A stretch of 64,000 nt of DNA from Manduca sexta (Eukaryota > Arthropoda > Insecta > Lepidoptera > Sphingidae). Below the pieces are notes generated by a model. That model ran no database searches. It saw nothing but the letters and a program-made list of their open reading frames with translations, and was not told the DNA's origin. The translations under genes and the position numbers were made by a program. This document shows, piece by piece, positions 1 to 14,793 of the stretch (positions are counted from its first letter, which is position 1; each line of letters starts with the position of its first letter). The DNA is taken from NCBI RefSeq assembly GCF_014839805.1, contig NC_051131.1:9660913-9724912 (forward strand), read 5' to 3'.

Positions 1-3000
1 TTGTATAACACGAAATTGAATCAATAAAATAAACCTTATTTTAACGGACATTAAACGACAGGGTCGAGATTAAAATCAAGGAAACAATTTCTTTGTCCGT
101 TATTGTCTCAGGTCGATATTGAATAAGACTGTCGTCTTAGCACCAATCTATCGTTTCGATTGTTAGATGCCGACAGAGGAAAAGAAACCTTGGCGGCGGC
201 AGTTAAAGTGAATATTCGCTGGGCGGACAGGCATGCCTGTAGGTCTGCGATAACTCGCTCTTTGTCTGGTGGTCGCGACTCAGCGCAGGTGTCTATCTAC
301 AAAAGTTTCGTCGTAATTAGCCCCCGTATCTAGCGTGGATGCGGACTGAGGAACTTTTCAGAATTCAACATTGACTACAGCCGGGGAGTCATTGTGCCAG
401 CTCTCAAAGTAATCGGAGCCCGACAGCCGCCCGCGACGATCAAAACCTTCATTACCTATTATGAGAGTTTAGAATAAAGCCAACGAGTTTTTAGGAGTGA
501 ATGTGATTGATGCTGAGCGAAGGAAATATCCCGAGAGAGATAAAAGGAATTTAATGAAGAGTCTTTAAGAATAATGATTAAGGAAATGGTTATTCCTTTT
601 GGTCCGCAGCCTAATGATGGGGTCTTTGAATTACTTTTTTTGTCTACAAAATATTATGTAACAGCAATTATTCTAATTAAATATACGATTTAGAGTATCC
701 AAATTACTCGACAAAAAATTTGACGTATTGGAGAATACGTCACGTATTTTGCTTTCATGTAAAGATGTTAAAATTTCATGAGGTAATGGCTTTGTCGTGT
801 TACAATGTTACTTCTATCGAATAAGTAGGAAAAAGACGATAAAAGTATTCTATTATTTAAAGAACCTTTTTGTAGAACAGTACTTACTTGCATAAGTACT
901 ATTTATTTACCGTATTTCAGCGTCGTAATATATTCCGATTGTTTCCTACAGTCGCGAAGACACTATTTCACTTGAATTATAAACGAACTTAAAAACATTC
1001 TCTTGATGTAGATATCGAGTGAAATCTTTATTGCGAAATTAAACGGCGCTTACCATACTTAACATATATATACATTATCTGGGAGTAAATGTATTACACA
1101 GCATTATAATATTCAAAGCACACAGAGAATTCTGATTACAAATTAATTCAATAACATTGAAGCTGTGCACTGTGCTCCCGATCCGGCAACATTTCGTAAG
1201 GGTGTCACATTTTGAGCAAGTTTAATTAACAATCTAGTCGCTTTTGTAGGTGCCTTCATTAGTGTATTTGTGGATAAACATCGCGCAAACTCGGCGCAAT
1301 TCGCAGTGGGTGCGTGTGCGTGAGTGCCGATCGTCGAACACAAGTTCAGATCTCGCACCCTAGCCGAGAGTCACGTGCCTTAGCATTCACGACGCGCTAT
1401 TCAACTGATGTGTGGGTGCAGTCTCTGATATCTCGATACCGGCTCTTCCTACGTGCGAGCTTTTCGAATGCAAACTGTCTTAGAATATGAAATGAGCCAC
1501 TTAAATACCGTACACAATAAACGCCCACCTAAAGCCCAAGCGGCTGGGACGCGTGCACGCAACGCGGTATGAAACCCCGCCGTTCCGGGGATTGGGGAAG
1601 TTTCGACCCCGGTAACGATTTCCTTCAGATAATGGTGAATTTTCTGATGGAAGCTGCTCGACGCTTTCCCAGGATTCAGTGATCGTCGGATTTATAGCCC
1701 GGCGAAATATGCAAATTTATCACGACACACTTTTCTTATGTAGTTGACGCGTTGGACTTCTTATTCGAGCATTTCTTCAAGACTTTTTAAGTGCAACAGT
1801 TGCGCCGTGAATTATCGAGATAACGTGCTTCCTGCACGAATGTGGCAAAAAATAACAGATTGCACTTAATTTTATGGCCAGGAAACTCTTAAGCTTAAAC
1901 AAACACGTACGCCAAATTAATTTCGCTCATAGATTTTGCGAAACGATTTTTAAAGTGAAGGTAATTTGCCAAATCCGGTTGGCCATAAAATTCCGTTCAA
2001 GTTATTATCTTTAAATATGTGTGTTCTTTGTAGTAGTTAAAGAGAAAGCTACAGGAAATTATATTTGATTTATTAATCTCTACTCATTTTGAATATTTTA
2101 TAAAACATTGTCTACGAAAATAATGATTCGTTGTTTGCTTAAATGAAATATATTTGGCTATGCTTATTTTATTTAGATTTCATGCCGTTTCCTGAGGGTG
2201 CCGAGACGTTTCCATCCTCAAATTAATTTCAAATTGAAGTCGCGTTGAACAACAGCGAAATTTAAATCAAGAATACAAACCTCCTATATAATATGTAAAT
2301 CGCCGTGGATTTCACTTGAAAGTCAAAGCTGGCCCCGAAATGCTGACTTAAAAATTAATTAGCCGAACGACCGGTGTAATCGTTAGACCCAGTGCCGATT
2401 AAGAGCAATCTACGCAATTCGTTTTAGCCAATCTTTACCCCAACAGATTGTATTAAGGTGGAGTTTTCGGCAACTGCAAATGTGACTTGCGCCCTTTTCG
2501 ACTCGTCGCGTAATCTCTATCTGCCAATCTTTTCTTCCAATCAACAGACACACTTAACATAGAAAACTCTGCAATGGACGGGCTTTTCAATACATTTTTT
2601 GGGTCTTAAAAAAGTATACCATCCTATATGGCGTAGAATATGATTTTATTTTAAGTGAAACGGACAATAAATTACTTACTATTTTTTTGTCAAAATATTT
2701 AAGTAAGCTACCCTCAAATGTCCATAATTAATTTATTAGTTTCTTGCAATTTGATGGTTTCACTGATTCGAGAGTTGCCGGCTGCTAACATCAAAGTTTC
2801 CGGACCAATATAAAGTTAGCGCGCGCGTTCGCTAAGCGTCGCACGCACAAGAGGGTGTCTTTGAGGAAGTTCCGTTGCATGCTTGATTCGCTATTGTTTT
2901 AGCCGCCGAGCGAGACCAAACTCTGACCGTCGCCGCACCGCCGATAACTTGTACGCAAGTGTGTTGCCTCCTGATGCAACTTGCACGATTACTTGATATT

Positions 3001-6000
3001 ATCTCAACATACGCTCTTAACTTTGTATCGGCCATCGACAAGTTCCCTTGAAGTCCCGACTGCGACTGTTGCCTGGAATTCACAGAGTTGCATATGGTCG
3101 GGGAAATGGCTTTGCGGGATTGCTTTCAAATGTTCCGATTTAACTTGGTTTCATTAGTTGGTGATTCAAATACCGGCAGCTATTAGATATTTCACGAAAC
3201 AGTTTCCACTAAACGAGAACAGCGTTAATAGCTCACTAATGGAATAATATTCTTTAATGTCGTTTCGTTGTATTGGCGAAAAATCTACTTCGGTATCTGA
3301 CCAAAGCAAACATTCCAAAAGCGATAGTCAACTTTGATGGGTTCGCTTACTGTATAAACATCGTTTAATGTCAACAGCACTCGAACTGTAACTGAGGCGG
3401 GTCCGGAATTCGGGCTCGACCACACGATAGGTAGCTACGATATCATCGGAGGCCGTATATCAATCAGTTGTTACAACGCTCCACGATTGTCGTTTATCTT
3501 CGGAGCCGCTCGGAACTGTCTGTCCAGATTCGTGCATTGTTCCGACATTAGCCACGGCTGCCGAAACGGTGGATGTCTGAAATGCCTGTGCAGGAGCGGC
3601 GCGCGGCGTGCCCGTCGCTGCGGGCGCATCGAGCGTCCGATAGAGTTTCCAATTTCCTGACTTAAATTGCTCTAATTTGCTTATACGCTGACGGGTGATC
3701 GAAGGCTGCTAAAACCCAGCCACCGGCGACAGCCGAATTACTGCTTGTAATTTGCCTACCTGTGTAACAATTAGGTAAAATGGAAATTATTTTGTGTTAG
3801 ACTACGCAAAACTTCCTAATTCTTTGTAGTTCTTAAGAATTCTTCTTAAAAAAATATTAGTATTTTATAATTTCTTTCACGTGTAAAATATAAAATTATA
3901 ATATATCTAAATTATGAAAGGTACTAAAAATAAACACACAAATTTATTTCACTATTCAATTTAAAAGATTGGACATGTAAAATTTATAAACATTTAAATT
4001 GCAATACATTACCTGAATGTTGGGACAGTAAGCATTTTAGTTAAATTTTTCAATCAGGCCACAGCACGGTTAATATATAACGTTAATGGCGACCTAATTG
4101 AGCTTTTATTACAACCTATTACAATCTTAAAAGTGCGTTTTCAGCGCCATACTACCCGTTATTGGCACTTAAATTTAATATTAACCAAATTAATTCAATA
4201 AAATTAACTTTATTTAGCTTTTGATGTGTATTTTTTTATAATACCTAACAGTATTAAACATTCATTAATTATTGAGGAAAATTTTCTTAATTGCGATACC
4301 ATTTAACTCATTTTCGTAAAAGGAAAAATAAGGCATAACTATAAAATCATTGTTCAAACAACGCTTAGAAAAAAATCCTTTTATCTTTGACATTACAGTC
4401 CTATATACATTGAACACATACAAACATAATCTGATTATTTCGCAAATAGATGGCGCTTTTCACAATTTATCTCAACTTTATTTAATACCGTTACATAAAA
4501 ATCCTTAAAAGATATAACAATATAACCAAATTACGGTAAATTTGTGCCTTGAAGTGGAACGACGCTCGAGCACCGATAGTTTAGTCTAATGAGGAAGTAA
4601 TTGCGCTCTTTAACTGTATTACAAAACCAAATTTTAAAGAACTCTTTTAAATGTTTCAAATTTATGTCAAATTTTCTATAAATATATCACTTAATTTTTT
4701 TCCAGGTGGATTAACTGAATATGATTTCATTAAACTTATTTATTTTGTTTTAATAAATTATGAAGCAGTTATAAATAAATCGCTTTACAAACAATACCAT
4801 CGACATTTTTACTACAATAATCATGAATCATAATAATGTAGATAATACGTCAATTCTTTATAGCATTTAATATCTTCATGAAATATAAAATTGTAAACCA
4901 ATCTCACATCGAATTGGCCCGAAAAAATAGCGACTTAAATCCGATATTCGAAACGATTTATCTTATTTATTCTGTTGTATTTATTAATAATTTATAAAGA
5001 AAAGAATTGGAAACTTAATATCTACGCATCACCTAACACATTCGTTATCCTGTCGAGACGATCTGATGGATACGCGAAAATATTTGCAATGCAAATAGTA
5101 GAAAAATGTCTCCGATTTTCGTGAAATAAAAACGGGAACAATGATGTAATAGTTTTCTCGACGTGAGGGGAGGCAGGGGCAAGCGTACCACCCCGGGCGG
5201 ACGATTTGTATTAGCCGTCTAGTAGGCACTGTAATTGTCGACGCCGGAGGCCAACATCGTGCACTCAAACACGTTAGAAGGGCAAATCCGAAAAAAGTAA
5301 TGAGAAACGTTCAATTGATAGCTATTTTTATTGTCTGCTTTAATCTCGACGATTTGTTAGGCCGAAACAATCGTTGAATTTGGATTTAGGCCATGGTGAA
5401 CAAACGTCTTAGATTGTAAATTGAAGTTCATTTTGGAGAGGTCTCTTTGTGTACGTTCTTTGTAGATTTTGTTTTATAAGATACTCACTATTTATCACGA
5501 AATAGTCTAAAATCTAGAACAGAATTTGTGTAAAACATTACAATTGTGTCATCTATTTCCCAATACTCCCTTATTTTACATTATTTCGCAATAAAGCTTC
5601 ACAGTTTCCACGCGGCTGTAGATCAGGGCTAGTTCCGAACTCTATGACAAATTAAGTGTCAAACGTATAAAAACATGGCCGTAGGCAGAAATGGAAAATA
5701 AACTCAATTGAAACGATATAAATACGATTCACGCGTCAACTGCTTGATCGTGTTACATTGTTCGGCCTGATGGGGCGATATGCGCCGATCATTTGCGAAA
5801 AAAGTTTAAATGAGAAACAACGGAAATGTTCAAGTTATTGCGATTATGCAGCGATGGGCGAGTTTATAATAGTTGGAATGAGGTAATTTTCACGTGATTT
5901 GTTGTGGATAAAATATTGTCACTTTATAACAGAGTTGGTTATGAAACGATAGCACCGGATTAATCTCCAATCTAGGATTAGTACAAATTTCTTTCAGACC

Positions 6001-9000
6001 TGAGTTCTCAATAATAAAATCTCTGTTTTTTAAAATAAATAGTAACTCATAAAATGCTATTTTAAACAGTGGATGTTACACAAAATAGAAATTGACACGT
6101 AGTATTCCCACTATAAAGTTTAAGAACGGCATTTCCAACGCTTCTTGAAAACAGAAAAGACTCCACACGCGTGCAAATTGACTTGATTCGATTGCGGCCG
6201 TCTCAATTATTTCTCTTATTCCATTTTCTTTCACGTTAATTAAAGTGTATTAATTAAATCTCTCCTCATCTCGCATATAATACCTTGTACTAATGGTGAT
6301 TTAAAGTACGTTTTTGCATGTGGATCTAGCTGTTAAATTATTCGAAATTTTTGATTGCCTCGCAGAAATCCGTCCGGATTCTGTGGAGGGACTTTTCCGT
6401 TTTTTTCACTCTCGTTTCGAGGGACAATTAAGTATGCTAATTCATTTATTTTACAATTGCTTTGTTCAAAATTGGTGAGAAAAGATCAATGTTGAGATTC
6501 AAATTATGGGTTCTGTGAATATTTAATAACGTTTTTTTATATATAAAAACGTTGCATTAATTTTAAAAATCGAATGATGTAAAATTGTCCAGCACGTGAA
6601 CTTCGGCAGTTATCCGTCTGGTATTATAGAGTCAAATCAAAATGGAAATAATCAACCATAATGTTTTCTACTTAAAGCCAATCCTTAAGCAATCAAGTAC
6701 AATCCTTGAAAGAAGTTAGAGCGAATGCCGTAACGAACACTGGAGTTGGGCACAGTAAACATAATTACCAAGACAGTCGCACTGATTCGGTGTGACACGT
6801 TGACACACCTCGGGCGGAATTGCACGCGAAGGCTAATATTTTATATTAAGATATACATGCAAAGATGTGAATTTTCATGGATATATTTTCGTACGGATGG
6901 GACAAAATTAAATTCAATTTTTATCGGAAAACCCGGTGAAGTGAAAATAAGTTTTAGTCGTAAAAATCTCGGTTTATTTTTTACACTTGCGTAAATTGAT
7001 GATGATATTTATGTTGAATAAAATGCTTTTATGTGAATCTTGATGTATAAATTAATAGCTTTGATGATTAACATTGAAAGTGAAGTAATTTTGTAAGATT
7101 TCAAGCATATTTCAATCAGTACGTTAATTACAAATACATTATTTTTTTATATTTGTGTTGTAAGCGATCACTACTGCTCATGAATACCTTGATGTAAGTA
7201 TAATAATAATATGTATATAATTTATATAGTAATATAAGTATTATATCTAAATTCGCTTAATACGTATTAAGGTACATAAATATTTTTGCTACATAAATTG
7301 TATTTTCATAGAGTTCTATATTCAATACTCAAGCGCTTCACCTATAAAAACTTGTCAAGCGCTACATATAAATAGTGAGGCCGCATTGTCACCAGTTCGA
7401 GATTGTTTTATTATTCACGCATTATCCGGTAACGTGAGTAGAAAATGGCGGAAAATAACAACAGAAACTGGCTGGTGACAATTCAAACTGTCAAATAATT
7501 CAAGGTGCGAGCTACGTAGCTCACAATCAGTTAGACGTACAGCCCGGGCGAGAGAGACACGATGCGCACTGTTTTTCTATCCATTCGGTTTGTTTATTTC
7601 TCGTTTCACCTTATAAATATAAAAGTTCGGCATCTCCGCACGAATTCCCAAGATGAAAAGGTATTTTTCACACGCGGGATCGGGCGCGCCAATGCGCCGC
7701 TCACCAGCTAAACTGTATTCACTGGCGGAGCTTTTCACTATCGATGCATGAGTTATCACCGCGTGTTTATTTTTGAAAATGTATACTCATTCTTTTGAAT
7801 ACTTTTAAAATTGTTACAGCTGTTAACGTTCGGAACTGTTGTATGAAGTGTTACGTTTACTTCTAGATTACGAGTTTGGTTTAGACGTAGGTAAATAGGA
7901 TTCTACATTTTATTTAACAATATTCAAAGTTTCAAGGCATATTAATCTAGTAATTAGTTCTATCGGTACTTTCTCCATGTGAACCTCCATTTTCCATAAC
8001 AATGGAAGGGATAATACTTATTTTATTACGATAGGCCGTGGAATCTCATAGCTGAGTTAAGGCATCACAGCATTCCTTACTTACGGCGCAACGTCGTAAC
8101 CTCGTGTTTTAGATATCGTAAAAGAAAACAAAAGCAAGCGTGCACAAAGTAATAAAACCACTCGATTTCCGCTATTCAGGACAGAGGGAATTAAAGTTCT
8201 TTAAGGAAAGTTCATTTTAGTATACACAAAATGTATCTAAGGGATAATAAAAATTCCCTGCTGGGGTGGAATGCGCGGGGAGGGGGCACTTCGACGAAAA
8301 AACGATGATGAAGCACGATCATGTCGCCGTAATCCTCCGCCTAGCTCACTGACAAATAGTCCAACATTTTTTTCGCTAAAATTCCTTTACATTAGATCCA
8401 ATTATTGAGCATTACCGATAGAGCTGCGGAGTTCTTAGAGTGCGCCGCGAGCCTTTATTTTCGACCGACTTTTTGATTTAAGCACTCGTTTCAACCGCGG
8501 CGTCTATCTCCTAGTTACATACATTTGCATTTGTGTTATTCCCGAACAGAAGATATTTAGGGCCGCCGGAGTATTGTCTCTGATACGACAGCCGAAAAGG
8601 CTGACGGAGTAATATTTCCAATGCAAACATGTTTTCGGAACGCTCTAATTTTATTCTATTCCGCGTTTGGTACAATAGGATGTGCAATTTCGTTCAGCTG
8701 AAGCTGACTAAATTGGTCTGTTATGCAAGCATCAAACAAAACCGAGTGAATGTAAGCATTCAGTAATATAATATGAGCGATGTTGAAATAAGTTTACCAT
8801 TTGCAGAGCAGCTGAACAAATGCACTAGAATTTATTATTCATTGATTTGTAAAGCGAATTTAAAGTTCTTTTAGGTAGTGTACAAAACGGAAAGCTTTCG
8901 TACGTATAAATAAAATGCACTTTAAAAATCAAGAAACATTGCATTCCATTAGTTTTTCGTAAAGCGTTCTGAATGTTTCATAATAGAAAAGAATATCATT

Positions 9001-11712
9001 TCACGCTTTACAGTCACCAATAATATGAACATAAAGTTAAAATTTAATGCGAAACAATTTGTATGTAAGTTAGAAATAATATACTTGTGCCAAATTTTCC
9101 TCCCGATAGTCTCGGGAACATAGCATTGACAGCTGTAAATATAAACATGCAGATAACAAAACAACGCCCCTGCGGACCATTCTTATGAACGGCGTCGACC
9201 GCCACCAAACACTGTTACTCGATACGAACCGTGATAAAGGTTCGATTGTATGCAGTAAATAAAATATGACTTGGCCATATTTCCACTTGCGTTTCTTCTC
9301 GTTTTATATCCTTTTTCTGGCCTCCCTGGGAAACCGTTCATACCAAATACCTTTTCGATATTGCCCGACTTTATTAGCATCGGGCACGTGTTTTTATATC
9401 TGAAATATCTTTCACTTCTGCGGCACTTCTGTGGAATAAAGATTGCCATGTGCCTCCATCTCGTTTCGTGTATAGGGAAACTCATTTCCATTGATATCGC
9501 TAATGAGTTATAAGTTTTGTTGGCATTCTGACTGAAAGCGATAACTGATTCCATTTGCAATTCGATAAAGCCTAATAAAACGGGTTTATTAAGGCCGAAC
9601 ACATTTTACTGTCCGATCCCATTTACTAAAGACTAATCTTTACCCGCGCATTTGTTTGCGCAAATCATACATACCAGTTAATCACACGCAAACATAAATA
9701 CAATCAATTAAGGAGCTGCAGTGTGATTGAATAATAAACAACCAAACGAACTTTGCGATTTGTAGTAGTATAAACACCATTACTCCCGGTCCGAATGGAT
9801 TGAGCTTACGGTGCAAATAAATAGCTTCTTCGAGAGCTATCCTGAGAGCGAATTAGAATAATGCGCAGTGATTTGGTATTTCAACAAACGAGATTGTCGA
9901 GTTCTCGTGGGTGTATTATACGGCTGTTCCGGTAGGTTCAGTTGAATTTGGATATAAATGAGGGTACACTAGCCGTGAAGTTACATTTAGAACCACGTTG
10001 GCCGCAATCAATATGCCAAAGTCCTTGCGATACTAATGCATTTCGACCGCAAACTCCGCGTATGATATAATGTAAAAGCGTTTACATGGACTTTGATTAA
10101 TAAACCACAAGTCGCCTTTCAAGGTTTCAATTAATCCTCTTAGCTGTGATTCTGTGTGGCCGCACAGACGAAATATATTTCATTATCCACATTAATATGT
10201 AGCATTATAAGTACGTAAGCCTGCGGCTCTCGTCTCTCGGATCAAATGGCCCCGACCTGTCCTCTCGATGCTAATGTTAAAGATTAATGGAATAACGAAC
10301 GCGACTCGACCGAGGCTTAAGTACGTGTGCGGTGAGTACACTTGCAGTGGCGGTTTTGTAGCCTTTATTCCAAACCAAATTGTACTTTACAACGTTCTAT
10401 TAAAGCAAATTTTTATTTTACTAAATCGTGCATTCTGAAACTGCAATAGATTTAACCAGTACCGTATCGAAACACTATGTCGATTGTATCGCAAAATGAT
10501 TACCAGATAGTTCTCGATTATTTTATCAACAATAATTTTACCATATCGAATAATAGATCAGAAAATCGTGTCACAGCATAACATTGCGGAAGAATCAAAC
10601 ACTCGTCACACAATACGTTCCTTCACAATAACAAAGGTCGTAAATCAAAAGATCGGCAATAAATAAGTTGCAATAAACTGTACCATCAAACGGGGGCTTA
10701 ACTCATTTTTGAATTATTGGATGCCCGGGAGATTTCATACCGAGCAACACGTGTTTTATAACCCATCATCTCTGTGTCTCGTAACATCAGGGTACATAAG
10801 CAGAATACGTAGCAGATTGAAAACGTTGGAACTACGTAAGATTCAATATAGCAAAGGAATGGAGGATACGAAATCGGGATGCATTCATACATGTTGAAAA
10901 GTCATAATATAATTCTGAATCGAATACGCCGCGTATGTGTGTACGTTTTTATGGTCTATGTAAGCCCGGCGAATAAAATTTTATTCAAATGTAACCCCTT
11001 CTTACATTTGCTACATCCGCAGGCTTACGGACGTAGGAATACGAGTTTATCTCCACTCCATAATGACTTTACAACTCTTTTGATTCGTAATTAATATTAC
11101 CGCGTTTACGTGCAATATAAAGGTTATAGTGTTTCATGATATTTTATATTTAAGGCCGCTCATTAACGTTAAAAAGTACAATTAACTTCAAAAAGTAAGA
11201 ATCATTATTACCGAAGAAACGTTTATTGAAATAGCGCCACCTGTCGAGAAATTTAAGAAGTTTTTGTTAGGTATTAAATCTTTCTACCGACACATTCATG
11301 GCGAAACACCAACACTTTATGGTGTCGAAATATCTCCATCATTTCCGCAGTTCCGCTTTTTAAAAATGCGTATTAACTACGAAACCTTCAACTTTTTACG
11401 GCGCAACACGAAGCTTTAAATACCCTCAAATGCCGTCCTTAAAATCAATAAAAGGCCTACTTTCATCAACGTCGAAGTAATAAAATGTGCTTTACTGTTA
11501 TCCGTGGCAATGGAATTAGATAATGTATCTTTGTGAAAAGTTCCATCCGTAGTAACTTAAAAGCTGTAAAAATCTAATTACTTAGGCAATAAATATTTGC
11601 TGTCGGATGGATCGTGTCGCTTTGAATGCCGATAGAAGCGAACTTCCTTAATGCATGCCAATCAGCAGCCAAGAGATTTCCATTACAACGCTAATTAAAT
11701 CGTCTTAGCAAC
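1..11712 (+). other. Noncoding sequence, probably part of a large Rbp6 intron
   Basis: I see no gene here. Reading frames are short, often overlap on both strands, and match no protein I recognise. The sequence is AT-rich with local GC-richer patches near 180-440, 1290-1600 and 3400-3660, and AT-only runs near 3830-4320 and 7190-7260. Assignment to an Rbp6 intron is inference from the isolated downstream exon; an intergenic stretch cannot be excluded. Confidence 0.5.
7509..7522. repeat. 14-bp perfect palindrome
   Basis: GAGCTACGTAGCTC is its own reverse complement, with no spacer. It could be a dimer-protein site or chance. Nothing nearby supports a function. Confidence 0.4.
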
Positions 11713-11906
11713 CAGTGGCGAAAGGTGACATTTTCCGAAGGGGAACCGGTACAACATATAAATTGTGATATAATAGACAAAAATGCGATCAACAAATTGT
11801 TCTAATGATAATTGGATTCTACATAAAAGGAAGCCGGTAGGAATCGAGTTATATGGACCCTTCGGGAAGCCGGTAGGAATCTGGTTATATGGACCTTTCG
11901 CCACTC
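11713..11906. mobile_element. Small nonautonomous DNA transposon (MITE-like), 194 bp
   Basis: The left end CAGTGGCGAAAGGT and the right end ACCTTTCGCCACTC are inverted copies: 13 of 14 bases pair, with only the outermost differing. CAGTGGCG-type ends are typical of hAT elements, which would leave 8-bp target duplications, but I see no convincing duplication at either side. There is no transposase frame, so it would depend on an enzyme made elsewhere. The right half contains a 36-bp direct repeat in two copies. Superfamily is uncertain. Confidence 0.6.
11830..11901 (+). repeat. Two tandem copies of a 36-bp unit inside the MITE-like element
   Basis: Copies at 11830-11865 and 11866-11901 both begin GAAGCCGGTAGGAATC and continue into GTTATATGGACC. 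They differ at only a few positions. The second runs directly into the right terminal inverted repeat, so this is subterminal repeat structure of the kind transposases often bind. Confidence 0.75.
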
Positions 11907-14769
11907 GCTACACTTGACATACTTATTTCCCGTAAATACGAAAACATCTATTTTATTAAAGGCGAAATTTCTTTCTATATTGGAAAATATTTTTAAAATA
12001 CACCTGAATTCGACGCTCTTATCTGGCGATGCGAAGACGTTTTATCAAACGAGCGTGGTCGCGACCGAACCCGCTTTAATATAAAATGATTAGGTACTGA
12101 GCTGCCAACGTTGCGGTCATTGCCATAAAAACTACAACACTTGGAGCTATCAAAATGGTACTAATAAAAGCAAACAGTAACAAAGCAGGGCACAATAGCC
12201 ATAACTGTAACAATGTACCTCCGTATGTGCTTGTCCATAACTTTTTTCTACATTTTTCGTACGTCCTAACTCTGATCGGCCATGTACATCGGCTGGCAAC
12301 AAAAGCTTTTATGTGCTTAGCGTCTCTAGTGAAAGGGCAACTAGAGGTGAATTTAACAAAGACAATTTGATAGACGAAATAAGTTTTAGTCTTGTCTATT
12401 AAATCTAGCTGGACAATAGACATTGTATTCAATATCTTATAACAAGTTTAATAACGGCTTCACTTTGAAAATAATACATCAAACGGTTAATCCATGTTTA
12501 AAATTTCAACAGACCATGTAAACAGATGGGAAGCAAATGTTTATGTTTTTCAATGCCAAGGTCTACATTCATCTTGCTCAATGAACTCGGTGAAATGTCG
12601 CCCGAAGTATTCCCCCACTTTTCATTTTGTTAAAAGCAGATAATAATTGTGGAAATATAAAGGCCACAGCTTTTAGAGTGCGTGGGCGGCGGTTGCTAGC
12701 GCTGAAAATTCCAAACCATCTTCATAAAGTACTGTGTAGATAAATTGTGTTCAAGGGTACAATTGACCGACGTATTCTTTGATAACAATTCTTAAATAAA
12801 CATAAATTTCCCTTGTTCTACCTCACCTAAAACTCAATATCACAATGTACTCAAAATTGTGATAGACAGTGTTGTAGACATAACCGTGAACATTTCTTTT
12901 TTAAACATACATTAAGGCGAAATCGTTGAATGCACACTATGGTCGTAACATTTTACTGGTATCCCTGTCATCCGTAATTAGTTTTGCCATCGCAGTAATC
13001 GTCGCTAGCAACATGCAACGTTGTAGCTCCTTAATGAAAACGCTCTTAAGTGCTCGTGTTTAATGTTTATTTACTTCCACTTTGTTTTTTTTTATCTCGT
13101 TTCTCCTTATGATCTTTGCGAGAGACAGCGCAGTATAAAGTCACAACTTGATTTCTTTTAAATTGTCCGGTTGTTGACTGTCTCCGGTAACGGCGGAGTG
13201 TTACTGAACTCACGACTGACCCTGCTCTTTATTGTATATTCTGTTCAATCCAAACAATGGATTACTGTCTACTGTTTTAAGTTTTTTTGTGAAAGTATTA
13301 TTTTCAGCCAGCATTGTTTCAAATCGTGTACTATACGATGGTTAAATGAAACGGATTTTTATGTCCTCGCCTTTAAGGACAAGGTATTTTAATTGTTCTA
13401 ACATATATAAATCTTATTATTGTTGTATTAAAACACCAATAAATATTAATATTTCTAATAAACGCGTTATTATTATCTTTCAAAGATATAACATGTAGAC
13501 ACGTATGGAATGAACAAATCCCTTTACTTGTTTGCCTCTAATAAAATCTGGTAAACGACAAAGAAAGTTCCAGAAGAATCGGCCCGTAAATACCGTGTGT
13601 CCATAACATATTTATATCACAAAATGTGCCCAAAAGACTATTTCACTGTTCATTCAAGTCAATTGTTGAAAATAAAATGTCGTGGATAATATTTGACAAT
13701 CTCTTTGAAAGGTCTCTGTTCGGAGATTTGTTGTTTTCTTGGGAATGCTTTGACAGATTCCACAGTCAATCAACTTGAACAACAAAAGTTACTGGCACTG
13801 TTTATTTATAGGGCGGATTCAAATTTACTTTACCTTCAGTTATTTATTAATTGGTACTAAATTGTATTTCTTCTAAATCGCCATTAATGTTTTAATTGTT
13901 AACGACACGGTTTTGTTTTATCGGTACGCAAAAATAAATAGGTTAACTATTCTTATGAATTTTAAAGGAAAGTATTTGAGGAAAATTATTACTTAAAAAT
14001 ATTATTACTTATTGTGTGAGAAGATTGAAATATTTTAATTATTGGAGTTTATAAAAATATCTGCGAAAAAGGTAACGTTAGTTATGAAAAAGGTGTTTAT
14101 AAATAAAAGTGAAAGGACAGGACTATAATAATAATGGTCGCATTGGATAAAAGTATAAAAACCATCAACAATGTAAAAGGGTTGCTGCGTTCATGTACCT
14201 ATGTCACGGTGTCAATTTTACGTGAAGGTTAGCTTGACATTTTTTCCGGATTGACATCAATATCCAATCCTTAAAGTCGAATAAAATGTTTACGCTACAC
14301 TGGAAATCCTTTCAATGCGATATAATCTTTATAACATTCAATAATTTTCTTATAAATCCCTTGTTCAATCGAAGCGCTCACTCCAAAAACTCCGACAATT
14401 TCAATAAAAGCAAAAACAATTTAAGAAAAACTATTTGAAGAGGAATAAAAATCAGTGCGCCCCATCGCGATCGATATCAGCCGGAGAGCACACCTGTAAA
14501 CCGTGTAACACAAATAACGTAAGGAGTCCTGATAAAGCCCTACAGTCCACACGTCGAGAGGGGCGCACGAGATTTATACGACGTTTTTATAGTTCGCCAC
14601 GGACGTTCCTTGTTTTAATTTCGCACAAGGATCAACGCGTTTCCCACTCGCCAGCGGCTGCTACCACGAAGGAGTCTAGCGCCCCTACTTCGCCCCGAGC
14701 CTAATGTCGTGAGGCGACGAAATTTATCGCAACGCTTGTAATTCCGCCCCGCCAGCGCCACCCTAGCAC

Positions 14770-14793
14770 GTCACCCCGTCACCCCGTCACCCG
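14770..14793. repeat. Short 8-bp tandem repeat, three units
   Basis: GTCACCCC is repeated at 14770-14777 and 14778-14785, with a third copy at 14786-14793 that differs in its last base. It lies in a GC-rich patch and is a minor microsatellite. Confidence 0.7.

Noticed and set aside
9183..9602. 139-codon frame on the minus strand
   Set aside because: No domain, signal or family resemblance; another frame opens on the opposite strand over the same bases. Treated as chance, though it is the longest non-transposon frame with an ATG.
12076..12432. 118-codon minus-strand frame with a hydrophobic C-terminal part
   Set aside because: The hydrophobic run could suggest a membrane segment, but there is no other support and an opposing frame overlaps it.
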